Shown here: one piece after another, positions 59,601 to 62,854 of the stretch
Position numbering within the stretch: the stretch's first letter is position 1
How the letters are laid out: each line of letters begins with the position of its first letter
Source of the DNA: Blastomussa wellsi
Taxonomy: Eukaryota; Cnidaria; Anthozoa; Scleractinia; Plerogyridae
DNA length: 64,000 nucleotides
Assembly (NCBI GenBank): GCA_947652115.1
Contig: OX393564.1
Coordinates: forward strand, 20,700,990 to 20,764,989
Reading direction: 5' to 3'
Notes under the pieces: generated by a model
The model's input: only the letters and a program-made list of their open reading frames with translations
What the model was told of the DNA's origin: nothing
Databases searched by the model: none
Translations under genes and position numbers: made by a program

Positions 59601-61420
59601 CTTTCACCGATATGACGAAGCCAGTTGATAGTGAACGTGGGGGGTGCCCACTATCAGTACAAGTCACAGTAAAAGCCAGGCTTTTTATTTGCTCATAATC
59701 AATCTGTTGGGCTCCTTTCACTTTCAACACCAGTCCCATACTGATGGTAAAATAATTTTCATCGCTGGGCTGATTGACATCAAACAAGCATGTGTGTCTT
59801 TGATGTGATGGGGACCTGGCATTATCTGGGTCAGTGACCTGTTGATAAAAATACATAAAATTAATAAATAAATAAACAAAGGACACTTATTTAACATAAA
59901 TTACATACATACCATAAATTGTCCAACAACAGTTCCTGTCACAGCATTTTCAATCACAGAATGAGACCCTGTCAAGTTGACAGCTGTTGGCGCCTCGTTG
60001 TCATTGATAATTTCAATGTTAAACGCCTTAAATGCGTGTGTATGAGAATCATTAGCTTGAACATTCAACCTGTACCAAGCTGTCTCCTCATAATTAAGGG
60101 GAGATTTCACAGTGACATTCACTCTGCACTCATTCTCCTGTCCATGGCCTGTACGAATACATCTGACGTCACCAACATCAAATTTATCCAGCGTGACTGC
60201 ATCTGATTGGCTGATGTAAAAAGACACATCATCACCATCCTTATCGACCACTACAAGCTGTCCGACAACAGTACCAACAGGTGCCAGTTCATGTATAGTG
60301 GTGTGTGTTAGTTCTAAAGACTGTGGAACATCATTGACATTCATCACATCTATTATGAAGTGTACTGTGGTGAATTTCACTGGGCTTCCAAAGTCTGAAC
60401 ATTTGACAGTTATCTTGAACAATCCAGCAGTCAGACTCTGAACAACATTGACCTTATTCCCAGTGATGCCAAATCTTCCGTTACCATTTTTAAGCAACTC
60501 CCATTTGAAGTTTGAATGGGGGTCAGTATTTGGTTGGTCATCACCATCAACAGCTTTCAACTCTCCGATCACTGTCCCTATGGTCACATTCTCATAAACA
60601 ACAGAATTAGACAAGTTAACTTGTTTAGGGGGGTCGTTAACATTCAGAATGTTAACTGGAAATGTCTTTTCTAGCCACATAGGGGGGACTCCATCATCTG
60701 TTGCTCTGATCGTCACTTCTAATTTGTTATTGCTTAGCGAGACATTTCCATTTAGTATTGGATTATCCCAAATGTTGATTAACTTATCTCCTTGAGCTGC
60801 AAGAAGTGAACTTGGCCTTTGGACTGTGTACATGAATGTCTGTCCTGGTTCCCTGTCTTGAGAACTTAGAGTTCCAATAATGGTGCCGATAACTGAGTGC
60901 TCCACAAGAACAGAACCATTCAAATTTAAATCAACAGGCGGATCATTTGTCCGTCTACAGTAGTAATGACTCAGCTCATTGTCCAACACATCCCAAACAT
61001 CGGAAGTTTGCCCAGCTTGGGTTTTCTGGCAGGTTATGCTGGAAATCACGGACAAGAAGTCAACACTGGAAAAATCCTCGCCAAACTTCTTGTTCTGCTG
61101 AGCTAGTATCTTTGCAAGTGCATAGTTCTGAGGACATGTTAATGAACACTGTTGATTGTAGGTTGTCCCTTGTGAACAGCTAGCTGTAACGCTGCTGCAA
61201 ACAGAGGAGATGTGATCAGTGTAGGAATCTGATGGACATGCATTGAACAGAGAAGCTGGATCACCACAATCGTAGGCAAGACATTGATGGGAACCACTGC
61301 CCAGATGGTACCCTGTAGGACATTTGCAATTGTACGACCCAACTGTGTTCTTGCAGATGTGACTGCACGGGCCTTTTCCGCCATTTGGTGCACACTCGTC
61401 ATTATCATTGCACTTTGTAC
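22702..61420 (-). CDS. EGF-cadherin transmembrane receptor with NPLY-rich cytoplasmic tail (N-terminus missing)
   Basis: Fifteen exons (listed separately) join with GT-AG sites and matching phases at every junction into 1,921 codons plus stop. Order of domains: one EGF-like domain ([16 protein letters not shown]...), a cysteine-rich segment, about ten cadherin-type repeats with VNDPP/DPDN signatures and ENxxxGTVVGQL motifs, two EGF-like domains, a juxtamembrane segment, one transmembrane helix ([20 protein letters not shown] followed by RRK), and a tail with four NPLY motifs. The protein is a cell-surface adhesion or signalling receptor; its ligand is unknown. It resembles Fat/protocadherin-type proteins in parts, but I cannot name an orthologue. 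No signal peptide is seen because the 5' exons lie beyond 61,420, possibly in the gap. The largest intron (59,600-40,909) houses the tandem mobile element. Confidence 0.85.
23793..24186. mobile_element. Miniature inverted-repeat element in a receptor intron
   Basis: AGGCCCCGTCCACACGTATC at the left is mirrored by GATACGTGTGGACGGGGCCT at the right, and both arms continue as CGTTTTC..TTTGAA / TTCAAACGAAAACG. About 395 bp, GC-rich arms. Resembles hAT-type MITEs; no clear target duplication seen. Confidence 0.75.
24337..24534 (-). CDS. Receptor exon: cytoplasmic segment
   Basis: [20 protein letters not shown], then a hydrophilic stretch to NDIK, phase 0 both sides. Alternative acceptor CAGCAG allows loss of one Gln. 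Confidence 0.85.
24949..25337 (-). CDS. Receptor exon: juxtamembrane segment, part 2, and transmembrane helix
   Basis: Starts [15 protein letters not shown], has four cysteines near [15 protein letters not shown], then the membrane helix and the stop-transfer basic cluster YYRRKYK. Phase 1 in and 0 out at AAG|GTAGGT. Confidence 0.88.
25440..25534 (+). mobile_element. 3' end of a non-LTR retroelement
   Basis: A frame ends [15 protein letters not shown] then TAA, followed at once by AGTTGATTGATTGATTGATG, that is a short TTGA microsatellite tail. A related tail is at 5,793. Confidence 0.4.
26253..26380 (-). CDS. Receptor exon: juxtamembrane segment, part 1
   Basis: [16 protein letters not shown] then an acidic helix ([13 protein letters not shown]) to EGNK, phase 2 in and 1 out, between CTGGCAG and GTAAGC. 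Confidence 0.78.
26440..26825 (+). mobile_element. Decayed LINE ORF2 C-terminus in a receptor intron
   Basis: Plus-strand translation around 26,515-26,670 reads [12 protein letters not shown], then [18 protein letters not shown] and LWNNLP, the characteristic C-terminal pattern of cnidarian LINE reverse transcriptase ORFs. A frameshift near 26,665 moves to [15 protein letters not shown] and a stop near 26,740. It ends AATAAAGTTTTACATTACAT. 5'-truncated and inactive. Confidence 0.7.
27112..27623. mobile_element. Repeat with GC-rich inverted ends beside a splice donor
   Basis: Ends CATGTCCCGGGGGGG and CCCCCTCCGGGCCCCATG are approximately inverted. The body contains several TAGGGTATCATTTTT-like units. 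The right edge lies about 12 bp intronic of the donor of receptor exon 27,636-27,781. Confidence 0.55.
27636..27781 (-). CDS. Receptor exon: second half of the calcium-binding EGF
   Basis: [20 protein letters not shown] completes the NIDEC domain from the exon before it, a typical EGF split. 146 bp, phase 0 in and 2 out. A repeat ends about 12 bp past the donor. Confidence 0.88.
28000..28075 (+). repeat. Dispersed repeat fragment
   Basis: AGCGACTAGGAGTATTTCTA, then CTGGATGGGAGGCTAGTCCATCG, recurs in inverted orientation at about 34,150-34,205 (GGACTAGCATCCCATCC ... ACTCCTAGCCACTTCAT). A dispersed family member; class unknown. Confidence 0.45.
28442..28608 (-). CDS. Receptor exon: EGF-like domain and start of a calcium-binding EGF
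   Basis: Reads [18 protein letters not shown], a full EGF ([20 protein letters not shown]) and [11 protein letters not shown]. Donor AAG|GTAAGG, phase 1 in and 0 out. Confidence 0.9.
29128..29574. mobile_element. Fold-back element
   Basis: The left half TTTAAGTGCGCCTAACCCCA...CGACCAAGTCAGAAGGGGC is mirrored by GCCCCTTCTGACTTGGTCG...TGGGGTTAGGAGCACTTTAA. Complementarity spans almost the whole element with a short centre near 29,345. No coding capacity. Confidence 0.75.
30315..30716 (-). CDS. Receptor exon: last cadherin-like repeat
   Basis: [20 protein letters not shown] ... [11 protein letters not shown] to LQVLVAG, 402 bp, phase 1 to 1. It is longer than its neighbours and has extra cysteines (CAKQHCCPS), so a diverged membrane-proximal repeat. 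Confidence 0.8.
30825..31413. mobile_element. Inverted-repeat element flanked by a 56-bp direct repeat
   Basis: Ends TAGAGTGTTTTGACTCACATGA and TCACGTGAAAACGCTCTATA are imperfect inverted copies. The body contains GCCGCCATATTGGTGT ... ACACCAACATGGCGGC. The same family, more diverged, occurs at about 16,240-16,700. A direct repeat (GCAAAGGGTTATGCATGCAC and flanks) sits just outside each end, at 30,768-30,823 and 31,420-31,474. Confidence 0.65.
32160..32462 (-). CDS. Receptor exon: cadherin repeat
   Basis: [18 protein letters not shown] ... [17 protein letters not shown] to FFVRVVG, 303 bp, phase 1 to 1. The opening linker (EHYE) departs from the DVNDPP form. Confidence 0.85.
32510..32592. repeat. 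Small palindromic element
   Basis: CCTCCCACACAGATGTCCTT / AAGGACATGTGCGTGGAAGG arms around a short centre. MITE-like. Confidence 0.55.
32771..32915 (-). CDS. Receptor exon: second part of the split cadherin repeat
   Basis: [19 protein letters not shown] to CTVIVSG, 145 bp, phase 0 in, 1 out, between TTTTTCAG and GTATGA. Confidence 0.82.
34261..34423. mobile_element. Miniature inverted-repeat element
   Basis: GGCTGTGCTCTAAG and CTTAGAGCACAGCC form perfect 14-bp inverted ends around about 135 bp. A degenerate relative is at about 14,616-14,675. Confidence 0.7.
34942..35688. mobile_element. Large fold-back element
   Basis: Arms of about 230 bp: AAGCTTATTT...AAAATGGCGTTTTCCTTTTT at the left and AAAAAGGAAAACGCCATTCT...AAATAAGCTTATT at the right. 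Both contain GCAGAGATATGC(C/T)ATATTTTGTG in opposite orientations. Lies in a receptor intron. Confidence 0.7.
36014..36258 (-). CDS. Receptor exon: first part of a cadherin repeat
   Basis: [16 protein letters not shown] ... [15 protein letters not shown] to SLFKSGG, 245 bp, phase 1 in, 0 out at GGG|GTGAGT. The repeat is completed by the next exon. Confidence 0.85.
36552..36670. repeat. Diverged hairpin element
   Basis: CTTTGGTTTAATTTGTTTTC at the left and TTTTAAAAATCTTAAACCAAAG at the right are imperfect inverted arms. A better preserved relative follows at 36,862-37,034. Confidence 0.45.
36862..37034. mobile_element. Hairpin miniature element
   Basis: TATATGTTGTGGTTTAAATT / AATTTAAACCACAACATATA arms with further pairing of CCCTGGTTTAAAATTT and a CCCTTTGT / ACAAAGGG inner pair. 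Almost the whole 170 bp can fold as one hairpin. Confidence 0.7.
37390..38028. mobile_element. Inverted-repeat element with a nested second element
   Basis: Outer ends AAAGGGACACTGTCA and TGACAGTGTCCCTTT are perfect inverted 15-mers. Inside, 37,470-37,650 is bounded by TATCAGGGGCTTCAAAAT and ATTTTGAAACCCCTGATA, a second perfect inverted pair, so a nested insertion. Confidence 0.75.
38066..38392 (-). CDS. Receptor exon: cadherin repeat
   Basis: [13 protein letters not shown]...[19 protein letters not shown] to FTIVVKG, 327 bp, phase 1 to 1. Confidence 0.88.
39051..39356 (-). CDS. Receptor exon: cadherin repeat
   Basis: [20 protein letters not shown] to FLIKVVG, 306 bp, phase 1 to 1, acceptor ATCAACAG and donor GTAAGT. 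Confidence 0.88.
40027..40142 (+). repeat. Short tandem repeat of a 20-22-bp unit
   Basis: About five copies of GGTTAGCCTAC(T/A)A(A/T)GCA-like units, the last two shifting to GGTTAGCCTGTTTACGG. No coding role. Confidence 0.6.
40609..40908 (-). CDS. Receptor exon: cadherin repeat
   Basis: One complete repeat, [12 protein letters not shown]...[13 protein letters not shown]...DDPDQHG... to FKITING. 300 bp, phase 1 to 1, so it is a module exon. Confidence 0.88.
40980..41588. repeat. Purine-rich (GGAA/GGAGGGA) tract, left flank of the tandem element
   Basis: About 600 bp of irregular GGAAGG, GGGAGGGA and GAAGGAGG units on the plus strand. The same kind of tract resumes at 59,429-59,575, so the tandem element appears to have entered one longer tract. 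Long open frames on the complementary strand (Pro/Ser/Leu-rich) are compositional. Confidence 0.85.
41593..41605 (+). repeat. Outer left 13-bp arm (TTTCCCAAAATTT)
   Basis: Inverted partner of 59,410-59,422 and identical to 50,468-50,480. Preceded by GGTCG, which is also found before the arm at the inter-copy junction, and then by the purine tract. Confidence 0.8.
41627..41654. repeat. 28-bp palindrome near the left end, copy 1
   Basis: ACTGTAAGTATC - ATAC - GATACTTACAGT, perfect 12-bp arms, 22 bp inside the left arm. The same ACTGTAAGTA / TACTTACAGT pair recurs between the fold-back units. Likely a protein-binding or structural site. Confidence 0.7.
41673..42425. repeat. Three tandem 282-bp fold-back units, left end of copy 1
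   Basis: Units start at 41,673, 41,955 and 42,237, exactly 282 bp apart. Each holds a ~190-bp fold-back (ATATTCATATCCCCGTTA...TAACGGGGATATGAATAT) with CCGTCC / GGACGG inside, then a linker with TACTGTAAGTAAT / ATTACTTACAGTA. The third unit ends in a degenerate GAATAAACAATCC. No ORF. Iteron-like origin or regulatory region is an inference. Confidence 0.85.
42426..43271. other. Leader region of copy 1 between fold-backs and helicase gene
   Basis: No gene I would support. A 77-codon plus-strand frame (42,731-42,964) and an 87-codon minus-strand frame (43,045-43,308) persist in copy 2, but the copies are too similar for that to be informative. The phrase ACAGTAATATG occurs at 42,724 and again near 42,929. 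Confidence 0.4.
43272..43279 (+). promoter_or_regulatory. TATA-like box of the helicase gene, copy 1
   Basis: TATTTAAG just upstream of the first ATG (43,285). With the usual ~30-bp spacing, transcription would start near 43,300, which would favour the in-frame ATG at 43,324. Present unchanged in copy 2. Confidence 0.35.
43285..43525 (+). CDS. Helicase exon 1, copy 1
   Basis: [19 protein letters not shown] to DQAISG, split at TCAG|GTTAGT, phase 1. Conserved in copy 2 with a few changes (N to I, S to R, R to Q). Confidence 0.7.
43285..46460 (+). CDS. Superfamily 3 helicase of the mobile element, copy 1
   Basis: Exons 43,285-43,525, 43,603-43,892 and 44,103-46,460 join in phase to 962 codons. 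The ATPase domain has Walker [10 protein letters not shown] (about residues 468-476), Walker B VIFIDEAD (about 510-517), a B'-like [11 protein letters not shown], a motif C PMLITAQ (552-558) and a basic DKRLR arginine-finger region, in the order of parvovirus NS1 and papillomavirus E1 helicases. Motif C ends in Gln where Asn is usual. An acidic region (about 615-680) and a charged helical region follow, and the C-terminus [10 protein letters not shown] resembles a PCNA-interacting box. No HUH nuclease motif was found in the N-terminal third. Role inferred: origin unwinding or element replication. Confidence 0.85.
43603..43892 (+). CDS. Helicase exon 2, copy 1
   Basis: After a strong acceptor (T10-A-T5-CTCAAG) the frame reads [19 protein letters not shown], an acidic serine stretch and [20 protein letters not shown], ending CAG|GTAAAC in phase 0. 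Confidence 0.75.
44103..46460 (+). CDS. Helicase exon 3, copy 1 (ATPase domain)
   Basis: Starts [19 protein letters not shown] after GAGTCAAG and carries all helicase motifs, the acidic region and the C-terminal tail. Stop TAA at 46,458-46,460. Confidence 0.9.
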   Translation, partial: VQFQDGKECLAIKELYKVLKDHRNPFMQEIVTTSYQYSYQDEFRHLLGMSPLSSQQLDDCGTENVLRVTLINTSFQQTLTSAVEKMIEAKLQLDRFGFNLSETPETSGIEKKHLSDKLTILINDITIAMKKLDYASYRGKVYKRDPRSRYTYSYKCDARAFINTLATNEHFKSRLVREMKKVIEMLSDPLCELFEPLVIDYNLIEVNDAVCWSLKERAFVENAIDDSQIGKISPRAFSAYDSTKRADPSYFREILANSLSQSQVSTFCDDFLKLLNYNKKQHKDMVPCLVGEANSGKTSLFFPIQGLVHHGNIATVTKQRAFNKAMINPFTEVIFIDEADENTLDISDWKLLTQGGYAAHDVKYQTARAFINRCPMLITAQRKLQFGAVHQPAMDKRLRTYQFKRLENPKKKAVAWLRKHPMECVVWAAEQAKCCKPDSDGDDTDSDGENEKDQEGNLQQEEKQELKALSLTDPPVKDDESGEAELSEEDDVGTGQSDDEDLEPANATPSNDLRAALSSAYPGSLRYRQVEHMLREQEQRVASRKHLAEKQHQLRKASLRERGVSTQTADLLPMEPDEAMPTPIRTELQRHCDRRNAQEDQDRREKARQTFAGAWLRETEKELHDCVAKCHRTRDPFLSANMQAYREILCDKLKKHHQALGTYNTEEAIQERRRVSIQLGILHEHDQNWVTDVAEPLPQTEEGIQAGRDSSADGDMDSEEEERRLFITPCPPESARTSPPPKDDCSISDELLRMHSTRKRQSSQQEPSDRKRPKNTITRYFKSQN
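46584..46589 (+). terminator. Poly(A) signal of the helicase gene, copy 1
   Basis: AATAAA 124 bp after the stop, followed by a GT/T-rich stretch (TTTTTGTGTAC). Also present in copy 2 at 55,429-55,434. Confidence 0.55.
46637..46642 (-). terminator. Poly(A) signal of the recombinase gene, copy 1
   Basis: AATAAA on the minus strand, about 185 bp after the recombinase stop. It lies beyond the helicase poly(A) signal, so the two convergent transcripts probably overlap by some tens of bases. The same site is at 55,482-55,487 in copy 2. Confidence 0.45.
46827..48527 (-). CDS. Zinc finger - tyrosine recombinase - Myb protein, copy 1 (intact)
   Basis: Intronless, 566 aa from the first ATG (48,527); the frame extends upstream only to a TTG. 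A C2H2 finger (C35, C40, H54, H59) is followed by a helical core-binding region (about 120-240) and a recombinase catalytic domain. I read R301 ([14 protein letters not shown]) as the first catalytic Arg, H396-P-T-R399 as HxxR, and H426...Y435 ([13 protein letters not shown]) as the final His/Tyr pair. The C-terminal 512-559 ([21 protein letters not shown], then [10 protein letters not shown]) is a Myb/SANT domain of telobox style. Tyrosine recombinases cut and rejoin DNA through a 3'-phosphotyrosine and use short inverted sites. Closest known relatives are probably Crypton-type recombinases; that placement is inference. Confidence 0.82.
   Translation of the reverse strand: MSKKFKVDWSDITGASPKPKRLHLEKDETDDLYHCPIQECDHDGFQSQRGCRKHVNTKHSWFIYFDQKPDLEGLVTSSKADSDGGKSSKMTIQTGRILPSFSTSCQIGESFTKWLTGSGGGCKKDHAAQQIVKRCFKFLKFCCEDEEELSFEVVNFSLCSHSLLFEFIDYLQDECKLGHGGRLGYIDAISELIDFQKINGASDAVLRNLSSTELYLKRVRKTVAKMMRLQWTQDLDIETLDAKGHWATMEELLEVVTFHLPRYENTVKTCKTTPGEVNSSDLTFATKFVAVYLFIKVKGSRPMTYQYLTVDMVKTAKENGGFIDQKQFKTASKYGFDSLILTDASMNVLDSYVNFVRPLLKPQCQFVLVTRNGGQHSKLGDVMSKLVFDAIGKYIHPTRYRQIVETQSLDKLTSKEQRILSEDQKHSSAVAKVHYQKQRSREVAVKAHECLQKLQGSKGSEVEEDVQARIGSSTSSSTLSIATMEKASLSPPEKGSIPTENLRPQRKLFRVMKFSAEEDDFLKKGINKYGYGQWTAILRDSDFKFQEGRTADSLKKRAGLKFASLN
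48563..48570 (-). promoter_or_regulatory. TATA box of the recombinase gene, copy 1
   Basis: TATAAAGG on the minus strand, 36 bp before the ATG at 48,527, a normal spacing for a short leader. In copy 2 the same place reads TGTAAAAG, so the box is altered. Confidence 0.5.
48850..50155. repeat. 63-bp repeat array, right end of copy 1
   Basis: About 20 head-to-tail units of 63 bp. Each contains the dyad GGAACAATTTGTTCC and a GGAACTCGGAACAAAAC half-site group, separated by CAGTCCTAAATCATCAA. Because 63 is divisible by three and the unit lacks stops in two frames, open frames of over 400 codons appear on both strands; these are by-products. Units differ mainly at ATTTGG/ACTTGG and CACAGATAGG/CACTGATCGG, which alternate near the right end. 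An iteron-like binding array is inferred. Confidence 0.92.
50156..50442. other. Right-terminal region of copy 1
   Basis: Contains AAAATGTTCTC / GAGAACATTTT inverted 11-mers (50,156-50,190) and the palindrome AGGAACGTTCCT near 50,262-50,273, both built from the same GGAAC/GTTCC word as the array. A 40-codon frame from 50,341 runs through the right end into the next copy. Confidence 0.6.
50443..50480. promoter_or_regulatory. Inter-copy junction: candidate recombination core site
   Basis: AAATTTTGGGAAA (50,443-50,455), a 12-bp spacer TGTATATGGTCG, then TTTCCCAAAATTT (50,468-50,480). Perfect 13-bp inverted arms around a short asymmetric spacer is the layout of tyrosine recombinase core sites such as loxP and FRT (13-8-13). 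The spacer joins the right-end TGTATA to the left-end GGTCG. This is what a circularised element's joint would look like. Function is inferred. Confidence 0.65.
50502..50529. repeat. 28-bp palindrome near the left end, copy 2
   Basis: Identical in sequence and position to the palindrome of copy 1 (ACTGTAAGTATC - ATAC - GATACTTACAGT). Confidence 0.7.
50548..51300. repeat. Three tandem 282-bp fold-back units, left end of copy 2
   Basis: Units start at 50,548, 50,830 and 51,112, the same 282-bp period as in copy 1. A few substitutions distinguish them (for example TTGCAGTGCCAGCC against TTCCAGTGCTAGTC). Confidence 0.85.
52160..55304 (+). pseudogene. Superfamily 3 helicase, copy 2 (frameshifted)
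   Basis: Exons correspond to 52,160-52,400, 52,460-52,749 and 52,954 onward. The ATPase motifs are intact, but a 10-bp deletion at about 54,570 shifts the frame, which stops at 54,639. The remaining C-terminal part reads on in another frame (54,606-55,304) to the same [10 protein letters not shown] end. In-frame differences include loss of two codons (SY), gain of three (VIV) and a few substitutions. Intron 1 has lost its long pyrimidine tract, leaving only ACAGGTAG before the exon. A truncated ATPase protein could still be made. Confidence 0.85.
52996..54639 (+). CDS. Truncated helicase ATPase frame, copy 2
   Basis: The exon 3 part of copy 2 up to the premature stop, carrying Walker A and B, the B'-like motif, motif C and the acidic region but not the C-terminal helices or PCNA-box-like tail. 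Listed so the open segment can be located. Confidence 0.6.
   Translation: MYKVLKDHRNPFMQEIVTTSYQYSYQDEFRHLLGMSPLSSQQLDDCGTENVLCVTLINTSFQQTLTSAVEKMIEAKLQLDRFGFNLSETPEKSGIEKKHLSDKLTILINDITIAMKKLDYASYRGKVYKRDPRSRYTYKCDARAFINTLATNEHFKSRLVREMKKVIEMLSDPPCELFEPLVIDYNLIEVNDAVCWSLKERAFVENAIDDSQIGKISPRAFSAYDSTKRADPSYFREILANSLSQSQVSTFCDDFLKLLNYNKKQHKDMVPCLVGEANSGKTSLFFPIQGLVHHGNIATVTKQRAFNKAMINPFTEVIFIDEADENTLDISDWKLLTQGGYAAHDVKYQTARAFINRCPMLITAQHKLQFGAVHQPAMDKRLRTYQFKRLENPKKKAVAWLRKHPMECVVWAAEQAKCCKPDSDGDDTDSDGENEQDQEGNLQQEEKQELKALSLTDPPVKDDESGEAELSEEDDVGTGQSDDEDLEPANATPSNVIVDLRAALSRAYPGSLRYRQVEHMLREQEHLENTLQKSNTSCEKHRSEREG
55669..57369 (-). CDS. Zinc finger - tyrosine recombinase - Myb protein, copy 2 (catalytic Arg lost)
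   Basis: Full-length 566-codon frame with the same zinc finger, recombinase and Myb regions. About a dozen residues differ from copy 1. One change is functionally telling: the HxxR motif HPTRYR reads HPTCYR, from CGC to TGC at 56,173-56,175, a CpG-type transition. If the motif assignment is right the enzyme should be inactive or weak, though DNA binding may persist. The upstream TATA-like box is also mutated. Confidence 0.8.
   Translation of the reverse strand: MSKKSKVNWSDIDGASPTPKRLHLEKDETDNLYHCPIQECDHDGFQSQRGCRKHVNTKHSWFIYFDQKPDLEGLVTSSKADSDGGKSSKMTIQTGRILPSFSTSCQIGESFTKWLTGSGGGCKKDHVAQQIVKRCFKFLKFCCEDEEELSFEVVNFSLCSHSLLFKFIDYLQDECKLGHGGRLGYIDAISELIDFQKINGASDAVLRNLSSTELYLKRVRKTVAKMMRLQWTQDLDIETLDAKGHWATMEELLEVVTFHLPRYENTVKTCKTTPGEVNSSDLTFARKFVAVYLFIKVKGSRPMTYQYLTVDMVKTAKENGGFIDQKQFKTASKYGFDSLILTDASMNVLDSYVNFVRPLLKPQCQFVLVMRNGGQHSKLGDVMSKLVFDAIGKYIHPTCYRQIVETQSLDKLTSKEQRILSEDQKHSSAVAKVHYQKQRSREVAVKAHECLQKLQGSKGSEVEEDVQARIGSSTSSSTLSIATMEKASLSPPEKGSIPTENLRPQRKLFRMMKFSAEEDDFLKKGINKYGYGQWTAILRDSDFKFQEGRTADSLKKRAGLKFASLN
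57650..59110. repeat. 63-bp repeat array, right end of copy 2, with higher-order structure
   Basis: About twenty units related to those of copy 1. The left third is more diverged (GGGAACAATGTGTTCCACG and truncated units). From about 58,200 the units fall into a four-unit, 252-bp higher-order period marked by GCGCTGATTGG, AATCACTGATCGG and CTCACTGATCGG variants, repeated about three times. Confidence 0.88.
59410..59422 (-). repeat. Outer right 13-bp arm (AAATTTTGGGAAA on +)
   Basis: Followed by TGTATA, as at the inter-copy junction, then AGGGGGAAGG of the flanking purine tract. The last shared base with the junction is 59,428. Confidence 0.8.
59429..59578. repeat. Purine-rich tract, right flank of the tandem element
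   Basis: GGGGGAAGGAGGAATTAAGGG and similar units continuing the tract found at 40,980-41,588. It lies 20 bp before the donor of receptor exon 59,601-59,838. Confidence 0.85.
59601..59838 (-). CDS. Receptor exon: remainder of cadherin repeat 4
   Basis: Starts [15 protein letters not shown] directly continuing VGQFM of the previous exon, and ends VISVKG at AAAG|GTATAC. Phase 0 in, 1 out. Confidence 0.85.
59913..61420 (-). CDS. Receptor exon: EGF domain, Cys-rich segment, cadherin repeats 1-3 and start of 4
   Basis: Begins after TTGTTTAG with [16 protein letters not shown] and the C-x-C spacing of an EGF domain. Next comes a Cys-rich stretch, then three cadherin-type repeats joined by NDPP, VNDPP, VNDVP and NDNEAP linkers. 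1,508 bp, phase 1 in, phase 0 out (ATG|GTATGT). A single long exon for several repeats contrasts with one repeat per exon downstream. Confidence 0.9.
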
Positions 61421-62024
61421 CTAAACAAAGGAAATAATTACCATTGCAATAAATTTATCAAGAGCAACTGGCACTTGTTCTGTTTAGTCCATTAATTACC
61501 ATGTCATTCAAGATGACCTGTGAAGAGCAAGAGATAACACACAGAGCTATTTGATTTCTTAGCCCTCCTTTGCAAACAACAACAAGAAAACACCTTGTTC
61601 TGCCTATTCTTGAAGAAAAAAATTCATGTTTTATTTTGGAATTGGATGGTGCCTAAAATAAAATATTCAATTGAAATAGAGTGTTAGATGCAGACGTACC
61701 CTACCACTGCCACCAAAGAAAGTATTTTTATTACATTTTGACATACTTTGACAACTTTTTGCTGGGTCAGTCAAAACACAAGAACTGCAAAATTGTTTGA
61801 TTCACTATTCATACTTGTGAAAATATCACAAGTCTCAACCCGTGAATGAACAGCAACTTGTTGCATTTTGATTGGCCATTTCACGCAGATGTCAACAGAT
61901 GTTGTAAAAAACGACAATGCTGCAGTGTTCCAGATAACAGGGGGTCTCAGGTTATTAACAACCCAACAAGGTCAGCTTCCTAACCTGACAAAGTAACAGA
62001 CAACTTAATTCTAATGATTTGATG
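61421..62024. other. Sequence upstream of the first visible receptor exon
   Basis: AT-rich, presumed intron. I see no exon or named repeat. It ends at an assembly gap. Confidence 0.4.
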
Positions 62025-62224
62025 NNNNNNNNNNNNNNNNNNNNNNNNNNNNNNNNNNNNNNNNNNNNNNNNNNNNNNNNNNNNNNNNNNNNNNNNNNNN
62101 NNNNNNNNNNNNNNNNNNNNNNNNNNNNNNNNNNNNNNNNNNNNNNNNNNNNNNNNNNNNNNNNNNNNNNNNNNNNNNNNNNNNNNNNNNNNNNNNNNNN
62201 NNNNNNNNNNNNNNNNNNNNNNNN
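62025..62224. other. Assembly gap (200 N)
   Basis: Exactly 200 N. It may hide one or more 5' exons of the receptor gene. Confidence 0.99.
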
Positions 62225-62296
62225 TGCGTCGGTGGGAAGTATAACGATATAATTTGGTTTTATCTGTAGTTGCCAAGGAAACAAAAAGGATCTTAC

Positions 62297-62387
62297 TTGT
62301 TTGCAAACAAATAGTTACATTCCTGTCTGCCGATCTCAGCTGTATCACTGATATTCACCAGCTCCCACGAGTGAAGAGTCTCGGAGG
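62297..62387 (-). CDS. Possible upstream exon
   Basis: A 91-bp segment with a pyrimidine-rich acceptor CTCCTTCCAG and a donor AA|GTAAGA. Only one frame is open: SETLHSWELVNISDT ... ECNYLFAN. Its exit phase (2) does not match the next visible exon (needs 1), so at least one more exon would be needed, possibly in the gap at 62,025-62,224. It may instead belong to another gene or be chance. Confidence 0.3.
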
Positions 62388-62666
62388 CTGGAAGGAGCGA
62401 CAGTTAAAATGCGTGTTAGATTATAAACAATGAATATAACAAAACAACAGCAACATTCCTATGACTCCAACAGGACTATGCTGCAATTTTTAGGACAGCA
62501 GCAACCTCGTCGGGGGAAGTTACTGTTCAATCACTTCTCCTGGAAGGGATCGTTGCTGTATTCGTTTGGTAAATCGATCAGGCGACGTCACCTCTATATA
62601 GTGTTTCGGAAAATTGTTTGAAGAGTCCAGCATAGTATGGTACTTATATAACGATTACACGAATAA

Positions 62667-62854
62667 AGGCGATGGCAAACGAGGACGCACTGTTGCTGAT
62701 AACGACTTGTTGTGCGCGCAAACACAGAAAATTTTGTTGCGGCCACATTTTTTGTGTCTCGGACACAAAATTTGCGTCCGCAACAATGTTACGAGCGCGG
62801 GAAAACAGGGGAACATTTGTGTCCGCAACAATGTGTCCTCGTTTGCCACCGCCT
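62667..62854. mobile_element. Miniature inverted-repeat element
   Basis: AGGCGATGGCAAACGAGGAC at the left is mirrored by GTCCTCGTTTGCCACCGCCT at the right with one mismatch. Internal GTTGCGG / CCGCAAC and TTTGTGTC / GACACAAA pairs add to the fold. About 190 bp, no coding capacity. Confidence 0.7.

Noticed and set aside
61139..61408. 89-codon minus-strand frame over the EGF exon
   Set aside because: It is a shifted reading of the EGF and Cys-rich coding sequence, whose correct frame has matched splice phases.
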